NCBI GenBank assembly: GCA_017935365.1
Contig: JAGBHT010000011.1
Span: 1 to 64,000, forward strand
Direction of reading: 5' to 3'
Length of the DNA: 64,000 bases
Origin: Ruminiclostridium sp.
GTDB lineage: Bacteria > Bacillota > Clostridia > Oscillospirales > Ruminococcaceae
Part shown: positions 1 through 7,045 of the stretch, in pieces
Layout: each line of letters begins with the position of its first letter
Numbering within the stretch: the first letter of the stretch is position 1
The notes under the pieces: generated by a model
The model's database searches: none
What the model was told of the DNA's origin: nothing
Seen by the model: only the letters and a program-made list of their open reading frames with translations
Program-made: the position numbers and the translations under genes

Positions 1-223
1 AGCTGTTGTATTTGCAGGAGTTCACAAGTGTTGAGCACTTCATCAAGGAACTTCACGAGTATATAGAGTGGTACAACACGAAACGCATTAAGCTTAAGCT
101 TGATGGCTTATCTCCTGTTGCATACAGGCATAAAGCCGCATGGCAAAAGCGACCAAGTCTGTTCTTAGTCGCTTTGCATAATTTGTTATCAAATTCTTTG
201 TCTAACTTTTTGGGATCAATTCA
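1..223 (+). mobile_element. IS3-family insertion sequence, right end (cut by window edge)
   Basis: The coding part is the last portion of an IS3-type OrfB transposase. It is followed by a small hairpin (AAAGCGAC and GTCGCTTT arms around 147-176) and then a sequence at 199-223 that resembles the terminal repeat of the IS150 group of IS3 elements (TGTC-AACTTTTTGGG-TCA pattern). The histidine kinase reading frame resumes directly after it, so the IS boundary is placed near 223. The left end, the inverted repeat partner and any target duplication lie outside the window, so intactness cannot be judged. Confidence 0.7.
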
Positions 224-275
224 AAACGGCGTTCCTTTTTTATATTCAGATATTGCATTCTTGTTGATAAGCTGA
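3..275 (+). CDS. IS3-family transposase OrfB, C-terminal fragment
   Basis: The frame is open to the left window edge. The segment IEWYNTKRIKLKLDGLSP followed by VAYR is the characteristic C-terminal end of the DDE integrase domain of IS3-family OrfB transposases, normally 5-15 residues from the stop. Here the frame continues for about 45 further residues, running through the terminal repeat into the disrupted kinase and stopping at 273-275. The real protein may have lost its own stop, or the frame may be altered. Catalytic residues lie upstream of the window. The family call is secure; the exact end is not. Confidence 0.65.
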   Translation: MLYLQEFTSVEHFIKELHEYIEWYNTKRIKLKLDGLSPVAYRHKAAWQKRPSLFLVALHNLLSNSLSNFLGSIQNGVPFLYSDIAFLLIS

Positions 276-1063
276 GATTCAATCAGATATTCTTTAATCT
301 GCTGTCCAATGCGGGAAAATTTACTCCGGAGGGCGGAGAAGTATCATTTGTGCTTGAAAACCTGCCGTCTGTTGATGATAAAGCCGGTATGCGTTTTTAT
401 GTGCGTGATAACGGTGTTGGTATGAGTGATGAGTTTATAGATCACATATACGACCCGTTTTCGCAGGAACATTCAAAACTCAGCAATAATTCAAAGGGTA
501 CAGGTCTTGGCTTACCTATAGTAAAGAGCCTTGTAGAAGCAATGGGCGGAACTATCTCGGTAAAGAGCAAACTCGGTGAGGGTACTGAGTTTGCCGTTGA
601 GCTTTATCTGCCGATTACAGAAGCGCCTGTTGATGATTCGGCACAGTACAAACCCGACAGTTCATTGCAGGATAAGCAGATACTGCTCGTTGAGGATAAC
701 GAGATAAATACATTCGTAGCTAAAATAATTCTTGAGCAGGCAGGTTGTATCGTGACCACAGCCGAAAACGGAAGAATCGCCGTAGAAACGTTTGAAAAGT
801 CATAGCCGGGTACGTACAGCGCAATACTTATGGATGTCAGAATGCCGGAAATGGACGGACTTGAAGCAACACGCACGATAAGAAAACTTGACCGTGCAGA
901 CGCAAAAACAGTACCGATAATTGCAATGACTGCCGATGCGTTTGCAGAAGAGCAGAAGCGTACTATAGATGCAGGTATGAATTATCATATATCAAAGCCT
1001 ATAAATCCGCAGGAACTTTACAGTGTGCTGGCGGAGTTTGTGAATAAGAGTAATATCATATAA
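224..1063 (+). pseudogene. Hybrid sensor histidine kinase, 5'-truncated by IS and split by a stop codon
   Basis: Directly after the IS end the frame reads DKLRFNQIFFNLLSNAGKF (N box of a HATPase_c domain), then DNGVGM (G1 box), GTGLGLPIVKSLVEAMGG (G2 box), and a receiver domain starting KQILLVEDNEIN. The receiver is interrupted by TAG at 803-805. The same frame continues past it with MDVRMPEMDGLEATR, which carries the phospho-acceptor Asp, then MTADAF and the conserved Lys of HISKP, ending at 1063. So the sensor and dimerisation region are lost to the IS and the receiver is cut before its phosphorylation site. The gene should encode no working kinase. A sequencing error could explain the TAG but not the IS junction. 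Confidence 0.85.
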
Positions 1064-1067
1064 AAAT

Positions 1068-1102
1068 AACCTCTGCCGGAAATACGACAGAGGTTGTTTT
1101 TT
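1068..1102 (+). terminator. Rho-independent terminator after the kinase remnant
   Basis: Inverted repeat AACCTCTG (1068-1075) and CAGAGGTT (1088-1095) followed by a run of T residues, five bases past the pseudogene stop. Confidence 0.8.
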
Positions 1103-1126
1103 GTTAAAATCCGAACGTATATATCA

Positions 1127-1152
1127 AAACCCCCGTCATGATGACGGGGGTT
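1127..1152 (-). terminator. Terminator of carB
   Basis: GC-rich palindrome with CCCCCGTCAT and ATGACGGGGG arms; read on the minus strand it is followed by TTTTG. It lies about 20 bp beyond the carB stop codon. Confidence 0.75.
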
Positions 1153-1172
1153 AACGTTATTTATCGGGTATA

Positions 1173-4100
1173 TTACTTGATGTCGGCATGATGTGCCTGG
1201 ATCGACTTTACACCGAAGTGCTTATTTGCCTTCATTGACTTTATACCCTCAATGCTTGCCTTAGCGGCTGCCATTGTTGTGATATAAGGCACCTTATGTC
1301 TGATAGCAGACTTACGGATATAGCTGTCGTCATTTGCGCTTGTCTTGCCAGCAGGAGTGTTGATGATAAGCTGAATATCACCGTTTGCGATAGCGTCTGT
1401 GATGTTAGGTCTGCCCTCATACATCTTGTTGATACGCTCAGCGGCAATACCTGCTTCCTTTATCATTTCATAGCTCTTACCTGTTGCGAGAATACGGAAA
1501 CCAAGCTCGCTGAATGATTTTGCAATATCGAGCAGTTCGGGCTTATCCCTGTCGCATACACTGAGAAGAACAGTGCCTTCAAGAGGAAGTCTTACCTGTG
1601 TAGCTTCCTGTGCCTTGTAGTAAGCCTCTCCGAATGTATTGGCAATACCGAGAACTTCACCGGTAGAACGCATTTCGGGACCGAGGACAGGGTCAACTTC
1701 CTGGAACATATTGAACGGGAATACCGCTTCCTTGACACCGTAGTGGTTTATAACCTTGTCGTGAAGATCCGGTACGGGCGAGGGCTTGCCTGTCAGTGAA
1801 GATGTGATTATCTGAGTAGCGAGCTGTACCATATTGATGTTGCATACCTTTGATACAAGCGGAACTGTACGGGACGCTCTGGGGTTAGCTTCAAGAACGT
1901 AAACCGTATCGTCTTCAATTGCGTACTGCATATTCATAAGACCGCATACGTTCATTTCAACTGCGATCTTCTTTGTGTAATCCTTAATCGTTGCAACCTG
2001 TTTTTCTGTAAGGTTCATAGAAGGCAGGATACAAGCAGAGTCACCTGAGTGAACGCCGGCAAGCTCGATGTGTTCCATAACAGCGGGAACAAAGCAGTTT
2101 GTACCATCGGAAATTGCGTCTGCCTCGCACTCTGTAGCGTGGTGCAGGAAACGGTCGATAAGTATGGGACGGTCGGGTGTTACGCCTACTGCCGCAGACA
2201 TATAGACCTTCATCATCTCGTCATCGTGAACTATCTCCATACCTCTGCCGCCGAGAACGTATGAAGGACGAACCATAACAGGGTAGCCGATGCGGTTAGC
2301 GATTTCAAGCGCTTCGTCTACATTTACAGCCATTCCTGATTCGGGCATGGGGATTCCGAGCTTGTCCATCATTGCACGGAAGTGGTCACGGTCTTCCGCA
2401 AGGTCGATCGTTTCGGGAGTTGTACCGAGAATGTTGACACCGTATTTTTTAAGGTCGCTTGCAAGGTTAAGAGGCGTCTGTCCGCCGAACTGAGCAATAA
2501 CTCCGAGCGGCTTTTCCTTGTCGTGGATCGAAAGTACGTCTTCAAGGGTAAGCGGCTCAAAGTAGAGCTTATCCGATGTATCATAGTCGGTAGAAACCGT
2601 TTCGGGGTTGCAGTTTACAATAATCGATTCAAAGCCGAGCTTTTTGAGTGCCAGTGCCGCATGAACACAGCAGTAGTCGAACTCGATACCCTGACCTATT
2701 CTGTTCGGACCGCCGCCGAGGATCATTATCTTGGGCTTGTCGCTGACAGGGCTCTTGTCCTCGTCAAGGTGATAAGTAGAGTAGTAGTAAGCCGCATTTT
2801 CCGTACCGCTTACATGAACGCCTTCCCATGCTTCCTTGATGCCGAAGCCGATACGTGCGTTTCTGATCTCTTCTTCTGTTACTTCAAGAAGTGAGCTTAA
2901 GTAACGGTCGGAGAAACCGTCGAGCTTAGCCTGCTTAAGAACAGCCTTTTCAGGAACGGCACCCTTCATTTTAAGCAGTGCTTCTTCTTCGTCCACCAGT
3001 TCCTTCATCTGCTCAAGGAACCAGTTCTTTATCTTTGTAAGAGCATGGATTTCTTCAATTGTCGCACCCTTACGCAGAGCTTCATATATTACAAACTGTC
3101 TTTCGCTTGTGGGGTATCTGAGCTGAGCTAAAAGCTCTTCCTTGGTCATATCGTGGAAGTTCTTTGCAAAGCCGAGACCGTATCTGTCCTTTTCGAGTGA
3201 ACGGATAGCCTTCTGGAATGCTTCCTTATAAGTCTTGCCTATGCTCATTACTTCTCCGACAGCTCTCATCTGTGTGCCGAGCTTGTCCTCAGCACCCTTG
3301 AACTTTTCAAATGCCCAGCGTGCAAACTTGATTACTACATAATCGCCGTCGGGATAGTACTTGTCGAGTGTGCCGTACTTGCCGCAGGGAATATCCTTAA
3401 GCGTCAGACCGCAGGCAAGAAGAGCGGAGACAAAGGCGATAGGGAAGCCTGTAGCCTTTGAAGCAAGAGCGGAAGAACGTGATGTTCTGGGATTTATTTC
3501 GATAACAACAATACGTCCTGTTTCGGGATCGCGTGCAAACTGGCAGTTACAGCCGCCGATAACTTCAATAGATTCGATAATGCGGTAGGACATTTCCTGA
3601 AGTTCTTTCTGAACGTCTTCGGGAATAGTCAGCATAGGAGCGGAGCAGAATGAATCACCTGTATGCACACCGATAGGATCGATATTTTCGATGAAGCAAA
3701 CAGTGATCTTGTTGTTGTCTGCGTCACGGACAACTTCAAGTTCAAGTTCTTCCCAGCCGAAGATACATTCTTCAACAAGAACCTGACCTACGAGTGAAGC
3801 CTGTAAGCCTCTTTCACATACGACCTTGAGTTCGTCAACGTTGTATACCATACCGCCGCCGGCACCGCCCATTGTATATGCAGGACGAAGAACAACAGGG
3901 TACTTGAGTTCCTCGGCTATCTTTACAGCTTCATCGACTGAGTAAGCAACTTCACTTCTCGGCATACCGATACCGAGATCCTTCATTGCGTTCTTGAACT
4001 CGATACGGTCCTCGCCGCGCTCGATAGCGTCGACCTGAACGCCGATTACCTGAACGTTGTATTTTTTCAGCACGCCTGCCTTGTCAAGCTCAGAGCAGAG

Positions 4101-4391
4101 GTTAAGACCTGACTGACCGCCGAGGTTCGGCAGAAGTGCGTCGGGACGTTCCTTGTCGATGATCTGAGTAAGTCTGTCGAGATTCAGAGGCTCAATGTAA
4201 GTGATATCTGCAACATCGGGATCTGTCATTATCGTTGCGGGGTTTGAGTTTACGAGAACTATCTCGTAACCGAGCTTTCTGAGTGCTTTACAAGCCTGTG
4301 TGCCCGAATAGTCGAACTCGCACGCCTGACCGATGATAATAGGACCTGAACCTATTATCATGATTTTGTTAATGTCCTGTCTTTTTGGCAT
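1173..4391 (-). CDS. carB: Carbamoyl-phosphate synthase large subunit
   Basis: Makes carbamoyl phosphate from bicarbonate, ammonia (channelled from CarA) and two ATP, feeding arginine and pyrimidine synthesis in the cytosol. The 1072-residue product has the expected full length (E. coli CarB is 1073). Two homologous ATP-grasp halves are visible: the first begins IMIIGSGPIIIGQACEFDYS, the second has MILGGGPNRIGQGIEFDY, each with glycine-rich and ExNPR motifs (IEINPRTSRSSA, LEANPRASRTVP), and there is a C-terminal MGS-like allosteric domain. The start was set at the ATG at 4389-4391 because AGGAAGAG lies just upstream; a longer frame exists but extends past the promoter. carA is not adjacent. 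An UTR hairpin (4407-4423) sits before the ribosome site, with no recognisable PyrR motif. Confidence 0.97.
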   Translation of the reverse strand: MPKRQDINKIMIIGSGPIIIGQACEFDYSGTQACKALRKLGYEIVLVNSNPATIMTDPDVADITYIEPLNLDRLTQIIDKERPDALLPNLGGQSGLNLCSELDKAGVLKKYNVQVIGVQVDAIERGEDRIEFKNAMKDLGIGMPRSEVAYSVDEAVKIAEELKYPVVLRPAYTMGGAGGGMVYNVDELKVVCERGLQASLVGQVLVEECIFGWEELELEVVRDADNNKITVCFIENIDPIGVHTGDSFCSAPMLTIPEDVQKELQEMSYRIIESIEVIGGCNCQFARDPETGRIVVIEINPRTSRSSALASKATGFPIAFVSALLACGLTLKDIPCGKYGTLDKYYPDGDYVVIKFARWAFEKFKGAEDKLGTQMRAVGEVMSIGKTYKEAFQKAIRSLEKDRYGLGFAKNFHDMTKEELLAQLRYPTSERQFVIYEALRKGATIEEIHALTKIKNWFLEQMKELVDEEEALLKMKGAVPEKAVLKQAKLDGFSDRYLSSLLEVTEEEIRNARIGFGIKEAWEGVHVSGTENAAYYYSTYHLDEDKSPVSDKPKIMILGGGPNRIGQGIEFDYCCVHAALALKKLGFESIIVNCNPETVSTDYDTSDKLYFEPLTLEDVLSIHDKEKPLGVIAQFGGQTPLNLASDLKKYGVNILGTTPETIDLAEDRDHFRAMMDKLGIPMPESGMAVNVDEALEIANRIGYPVMVRPSYVLGGRGMEIVHDDEMMKVYMSAAVGVTPDRPILIDRFLHHATECEADAISDGTNCFVPAVMEHIELAGVHSGDSACILPSMNLTEKQVATIKDYTKKIAVEMNVCGLMNMQYAIEDDTVYVLEANPRASRTVPLVSKVCNINMVQLATQIITSSLTGKPSPVPDLHDKVINHYGVKEAVFPFNMFQEVDPVLGPEMRSTGEVLGIANTFGEAYYKAQEATQVRLPLEGTVLLSVCDRDKPELLDIAKSFSELGFRILATGKSYEMIKEAGIAAERINKMYEGRPNITDAIANGDIQLIINTPAGKTSANDDSYIRKSAIRHKVPYITTMAAAKASIEGIKSMKANKHFGVKSIQAHHADIK

Positions 4392-4464
4392 ATTTCTCTT
4401 CCTAACCGCACTTTTGCTGTGCGTAAATTTATTTGCCGTATTGTTGGCATATTTTCTTATGATA

Positions 4465-4493
4465 ATAATATCACAAAATCCGACTGAATGCAA
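4465..4493 (-). promoter_or_regulatory. carB promoter
   Basis: On the minus strand TTGCAT (4488-4493), 17-bp spacer, TATTAT (4465-4470). The predicted transcript has a leader of about 65 nt with a CGCAC/GTGCG hairpin immediately before the ribosome site. Confidence 0.6.
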
Positions 4494-4607
4494 TAGAAAT
4501 CTTATTTATAACGAAGATTTGTTCTTAAAGTAACATTTTCTGACCGAATGTGAAGTTCATAGCAAGAATAATGCCGACCCGCTGAAAGATCGGCTGATAA
4601 TATCGGA

Positions 4608-5412
4608 TTATGCTTTTTCAAATATAAGAATCTTCTGTGCGTTTTTTCTGAGTAAAGGGAGTTTTTTAATCGGCTTCAATATCGGCATTATAACCGCCAT
4701 ATCACGGACGATATCGTCATTTTTAACACATCTGAAACCGTCCGCTGCTTTACCTAAATCATCAAAGGTATCGGCGCCGAACACAAACTTTGCGCCGGTA
4801 TCCTGAATTGATTTTTCGGTATGTTCTTTGTTTACCACCTTTTGGCAAGACATTCCATAAACACTGTTGCGTTATCAAATTTATCTCTTATGATTGACAA
4901 CATCCGGGCGTTTTCTTCCGCTGTAAGGTACATGGGAAGATCTTCTATTATAAAGAGCATTTTCCTCTTTTGATAACCTTATCAGCCCAGGCAGGATCGG
5001 TTGCGGAAATGCCAATTGTAGACACTCTGCCTGATTCGTGGTATATTGCTTCACGCACTTCAATTGTTTCCTGCAGATCGACATTGTACCATGTTATTCT
5101 GCCGTTATCCATGCGATAAAATCTTGTGTCTAGACCGCAGGCAATGTTTACTACCGTACAGTCGGGATTTTTATCAATGAAATATTTTATAAGTTCATCG
5201 AGCACAATTGTTCTTGCAATAACGCCGTCGCTCATAGTCGAATCTTTTTCGGCTTTTGAAAAGTCATAATCGATTTTTTCAACAAGCTCGATTGCCTTTG
5301 CGTCATAAAATTTGGCGTTCTTTTTTCTTGAATACTTGGCTCTTGCATAGAAGCTCTGTAACATAGTTTCGGCTGAGCCTGTAAGCAGTGGATTGATTTT
5401 CTTATCTTCCAT
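4608..5412 (-). pseudogene. LCMT/TcmP-type SAM-dependent methyltransferase, two frameshifts
   Basis: The first frame (start 5412) gives 154 residues with the N-terminal pattern of the leucine-carboxyl/polyketide O-methyltransferase family: LLTGSAETMLQSFYARAKYS, then VVNIACGLDTRFYRMDNG (SAM-binding loop) and WYNVDLQETIEVRE. At the T4 run 4960-4963 the frame ends, but adding one base restores KMLFIIEDLPMYLTAEEN. At a second T4 run, 4840-4843, adding one base again restores AKKVVNKEHTEKS through to ILIFEKA. The reconstructed protein is about 268 residues, usual for the family. Two single-base losses in short A runs (coding strand) suggest decay or homopolymer sequencing error. The substrate is unknown. 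Confidence 0.75.
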
Positions 5413-5442
5413 AATATCTCCGTATATTACATAAACACATTT

Positions 5443-5460
5443 GGTTAACCTAAACTAACC
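5443..5460. promoter_or_regulatory. Inverted repeat upstream of the methyltransferase
   Basis: GGTTA-N8-TAACC located 31-48 bp before the methyltransferase start codon. It has the size and place of a repressor operator, but no regulator gene is adjacent. Confidence 0.3.
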
Positions 5461-5599
5461 GAAATTATTTTATCACAAAAACGTGCCTCTGTCAATAAGA
5501 ACCTAAGTTGTATTGCGACTGAAACAACGGATTTAAACGGGTTATGATTGGTAATAAATCAAAATTTCATAATATCGGAATAAAAATGTGAAAAAAGGC

Positions 5600-5628
5600 T
5601 TGACAAACCCACGGAGATTTGTTATAAT
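5600..5628 (+). promoter_or_regulatory. tRNA-Lys promoter
   Basis: Perfect consensus: TTGACA (5600-5605), 17-bp spacer, TATAAT (5623-5628), about 40 bp before the tRNA 5' end. Confidence 0.9.
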
Positions 5629-5669
5629 AAATCACGTTGTGAAAATAGCAAATGTTTTTAATATGTTCC

Positions 5670-5745
5670 GAGCCACTAGCTCAGGCGGCAGAGCACCTGC
5701 CTTTTAAGCAGGGTGTCCCGGGTTCGATTCCCGGGTGGCTCACCA
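5670..5745 (+). tRNA. tRNA-Lys (anticodon TTT), with encoded CCA; left attachment site
   Basis: Cloverleaf seen by eye: acceptor arms GAGCCAC (5670-5676) and GTGGCTC (5735-5741), anticodon stem CCTGC/GCAGG around loop CTTTTAA with anticodon TTT at 5703-5705, T arm with GGTTCGATTCC, discriminator A and encoded CCA at 5743-5745. The 3' half from the anticodon loop onwards (5701-5745) is repeated exactly at 13067-13111, so this is the integration site of the phage element and the present 3' half was supplied by it. Confidence 0.95.
5701..5745. repeat. attL core (45-bp direct repeat)
   Basis: Identical over 45 bp to 13067-13111. It starts at the anticodon loop and ends at the encoded CCA, so integration regenerates a complete tRNA. 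Confidence 0.95.
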
Positions 5746-5747
5746 AC

Positions 5748-5794
5748 AATCCCTTTAGCAATGCAGATTTACGCAGTTGCTAAGGGGATTTTTT
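5748..5794 (+). terminator. Phage-borne terminator behind tRNA-Lys
   Basis: 14-bp stem AATCCCTTTAGCAA (5748-5761) with TTGCTAAGGGGATT (5777-5790), then T residues. It lies inside the element and replaces the original chromosomal terminator, which now sits beyond the right repeat at 13113-13146. Confidence 0.85.
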
Positions 5795-5880
5795 GAATTA
5801 CAAAATAGTTATTTGTAATTCAAAATTAAGCCGCAGATGCGCCGATCGAGTAATCAGACGTGTTATTTTGAATTACAAAA
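5791..5880. repeat. Three copies of TTTTGAATTACAAAA at the left phage end
   Basis: Copies at 5791-5805 (direct), 5812-5825 (inverted, 14 of 15) and 5866-5880 (direct). The first two form a 14-bp inverted repeat with a 7-bp spacer. Location next to the core suggests integrase arm-type or accessory-factor sites, or operators for the ribbon-helix-helix-like protein whose 3' end covers the third copy. Function is inferred only from position. Confidence 0.55.
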
Positions 5881-6132
5881 CGGCACAGCAGAACGAATAT
5901 ACCGTTCGATATGATTCAGATTAACAAGGAGCTTTTCTTTTTTCAAGATTTCATCATCAATAGAAGATAAATAACGCTTGCGTTCTGCAATCTTCTTTTC
6001 CAACTTTGGAAACTCGTCAACATAAGAATGAACCAATGTTTCAATCTTTTCGGAAAGACCTACACCGGACATCGACATTAACAAGTTGTAAGTTTCTTCG
6101 GTCAGTCTGATTGACTTTTGTATGTTTTTCAT
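5863..6132 (-). CDS. Small ribbon-helix-helix-like protein overlapping the integrase gene
   Basis: An 89-residue product starting MKNIQKSIRLTEETYNLL, then MSGVGLSEKIETLVHSYV. The beta-strand (SIRLTEE) followed by two helices has the look of ribbon-helix-helix DNA-binding proteins; the rest (about 45-75) is charged and likely coiled coil. Its start lies 92 bp inside the integrase 3' end in another frame (start 6132, integrase stop 6041), with GAAAGGATAG upstream on the coding strand. As the last gene of the phage operon beside the attachment site it could be an excision or integration accessory factor, or an autoregulator. No catalytic motif is seen. Confidence 0.55.
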   Translation of the reverse strand: MKNIQKSIRLTEETYNLLMSMSGVGLSEKIETLVHSYVDEFPKLEKKIAERKRYLSSIDDEILKKEKLLVNLNHIERYIRSAVPFCNSK

Positions 6133-7045
6133 TTGTATCTATCCTTTCATTATTCATCATATAATCAAGATGGCTTCTGTGCTTGCTTTGAAGCAACTGC
6201 TTGTTCTGCGCTAAGTGCAGATACATTGATGTGACTTGAAGATCTGAATGACCAAGAATAAGCCGCAATGTTTCAAGATCGCCGCCGTCACATAAATAAT
6301 TGGTAGCGAACGTATGCCGCAATAAATGCGGGTGCAGTCGATCTATCCCGGTGCGCTTCTTGATCTTCTGAAACACTTGTTTAATCGTGTTATCGTTGCA
6401 AGGCTTGCCGAATCGGTCAACAAAAACCGGATCAGATCCGCCAGCTCCTGAGCGATAGCGACTGATATAATCATATAATGCGATATGTGATAACTGACCA
6501 AGAGGAACAAAACGCTGCTTGCAGCCTTTTCCGGTGACAAGAAGAAAATCGTGATTTAGATCTACGTTTTTCATAATAAGCGATAATATTTCGCCACGGC
6601 GTAAGCCTGAATCACACATCAGAACTACCCAGCAGAAATTACGCCGTTCAAGAACCGTATCGCCGAAGCTCTGAAGCAGAAGATTGATTTCTTCATCGTC
6701 AAGCGGAAGCTTCTCGGTCTTATGTACCTTTGTTGTTTTTAGCTTTCTGCTGAAATCGGGAATTAGATCTTCCTGAATGCAGAAATTATAAAAAGCTTTG
6801 ACGCAACGAACGTGTGAATTAACGCTGGAACTCTTAAGCGGCTTGCCGTTATGTTCATATTCATGAAGAAGATACGAACAGTAAGCTTTATAATTGAAAA
6901 TCGTCAGATCGTCAAGCGTTGCATCAGCACCGAGCCAGCGGAAAAATGCGCCGAGATTTTCACGATACCAGATTAGCGTTTTCGGGCTGTTATTTCTGAA
7001 AAGCTGTTCGTCTATGAACAAATCAAATGCTTCTGTAACTTTCAT
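6041..7045 (-). CDS. int: Tyrosine recombinase (phage integrase)
   Basis: Site-specific recombinase expected to integrate and excise the element at tRNA-Lys. The 334-residue protein has an N-terminal SAM-like core-binding domain (about 1-105) and a catalytic domain with R149 (SGLRRGE), K173 (TGKGCKQR), H240 and R243 (HPHLLRHTFA), H266 (LGHSD) and nucleophile Y275 (SMYLHL). The tail after about 285 is Asn/Lys/Arg-rich and overlaps the next gene. Its ATG (7043-7045) shares one base with the Rep stop codon (TAATG), so translation is probably coupled. This is the usual XerC/D-like class found in Clostridia elements that use tRNA 3' ends. Confidence 0.95.
   Translation of the reverse strand: MKVTEAFDLFIDEQLFRNNSPKTLIWYRENLGAFFRWLGADATLDDLTIFNYKAYCSYLLHEYEHNGKPLKSSSVNSHVRCVKAFYNFCIQEDLIPDFSRKLKTTKVHKTEKLPLDDEEINLLLQSFGDTVLERRNFCWVVLMCDSGLRRGEILSLIMKNVDLNHDFLLVTGKGCKQRFVPLGQLSHIALYDYISRYRSGAGGSDPVFVDRFGKPCNDNTIKQVFQKIKKRTGIDRLHPHLLRHTFATNYLCDGGDLETLRLILGHSDLQVTSMYLHLAQNKQLLQSKHRSHLDYMMNNERIDTNEKHTKVNQTDRRNLQLVNVDVRCRSFRKD

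Noticed and set aside
2382..2894. Plus-strand frame of 170 codons opposite carB
   Set aside because: It lies wholly antisense to the conserved carB gene, has no ribosome site and no recognisable domain.
4391..4458. PyrR attenuator or riboswitch before carB
   Set aside because: The leader is only about 65 nt with one small hairpin and no anti-terminator/terminator pair.
5863..6132. Antitoxin of a toxin-antitoxin pair
   Set aside because: The fold could fit an RHH antitoxin, but the neighbour is the integrase and there is no small toxin gene beside it.
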